Shown here one piece after another: positions 5,599 to 5,743 of a DNA stretch of 5,743 nucleotides (position 1 is the first letter of the stretch; each line of letters opens with the position of its first letter). A program made the position numbers and the translations under genes. The notes beneath the pieces were generated by a model. That model did not search any database, had not been told where the DNA came from, and saw only the letters and a list, made by a program, of their open reading frames with translations. Source of the stretch: DASPPK01 sp041479575 (lineage in GTDB: Archaea > Thermoproteota > Bathyarchaeia > Bathyarchaeales > Bathycorpusculaceae); the NCBI GenBank assembly GCA_041479575.1, contig JBGOYH010000140.1:1-5743 (forward strand), read 5' to 3'.

Positions 5599-5743
5599 CT
5601 ATTTTAGACTCTCCATGAGGGCGGACATGCCACTTGCCGCAAGTGCCAGAAATTCAAATGTCTTATATGCTTCAGTCATGCTTTCCGCCGAATATTCGAC
5701 CTTCAACGGATTGATTCTCTTAATAGTCGGCAAGAGTTCAGCG
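5599..5743 (-). CDS. C-terminal 47 codons of an upstream gene, possibly the N-terminal part of a broken fic gene (5' end off window)
   Basis: A frame enters at the right edge and ends at TAG (5599-5601). Visible residues begin AELLPTIKRINPLKVEYSAE and end SGMSALMESLK; the stretch looks mostly helical and I recognise no domain in it. The stop sits directly after an AAAA run. A one-base shift there carries the frame into KIARAGVFRRIDDISIGG, which looks like the G-x-[FY]-R segment found upstream of the Fic core. So this may be the front part of the same fic gene as the 5181-5540 ORF rather than a separate gene. If separate, it lies 58 bp upstream of the Fic ORF in the same direction. Confidence 0.5.
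   Translation of the reverse strand, partial: AELLPTIKRINPLKVEYSAESMTEAYKTFEFLALAASGMSALMESLK

Noticed and set aside
1..5743. CRISPR array, tRNA, rRNA, insertion-sequence ends
   Set aside because: No regularly spaced repeats, cloverleaf-like segments, transposase motifs or terminal inverted repeats were seen by reading both strands.

Overview
The window looks like genomic DNA of an uncultivated archaeon, perhaps of the Bathyarchaeia type. The clues are a dockerin pair and a cohesin-like domain in one long exported, sequon-rich protein, a second protein with a C-terminal membrane helix and basic tail, a five-helix SpoIIM-like protein, scarce Shine-Dalgarno sequences and TATA-like promoters. 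The lineage is inferred from domain style only; no rRNA, tRNA or housekeeping marker is present.

Minus strand, 4052 down to 1: two adjacent, co-oriented genes for surface or secreted proteins. The upstream gene encodes a protein of about 466 aa with an N-terminal membrane segment and a C-terminal anchor. The downstream gene overlaps its stop codon (TGATG) and runs open off the left edge (884 codons visible, no stop). Their N-terminal halves of about 300 aa are clear paralogues with the same landmarks (W..Y..hIES, AIVV.T..E.LPVP.GY, TWVH.GGY.FYRVW, YVH.G, GF.GTA.A). The tails differ: membrane anchor in one, pre-peptidase-C-like domain, dockerin pair and cohesin-like domain in the other. The likely picture is a cell-surface pair, one anchored and one able to join a Ca-dependent cohesin-dockerin assembly. 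The head-domain activity is not known to me; its order of elements suggests a ThuA/class-I-glutamine-amidotransferase-like fold.

4053 to 4375: a spacer with TATA-like sequences, a hairpin followed by a T-run, three alternating GC tracts and, on the minus strand, a reading frame of about 105 codons broken by one TGA. It may be a decayed or very small gene.

Plus strand, 4376 to 5002: a five-helix membrane protein resembling the SpoIIM/DUF95 family, with an uncertain non-ATG start. Minus strand, 5743 to 5181: a Fic-family gene that appears in pieces. The intact 119-aa 3' part carries the Fic signature with one glycine replaced by arginine. The expected upstream part of the Fic fold can be read just 5' of it in another frame, and the upstream 47-codon tail may belong to the same gene. 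Both proposed breaks fall at or beside homopolymers.
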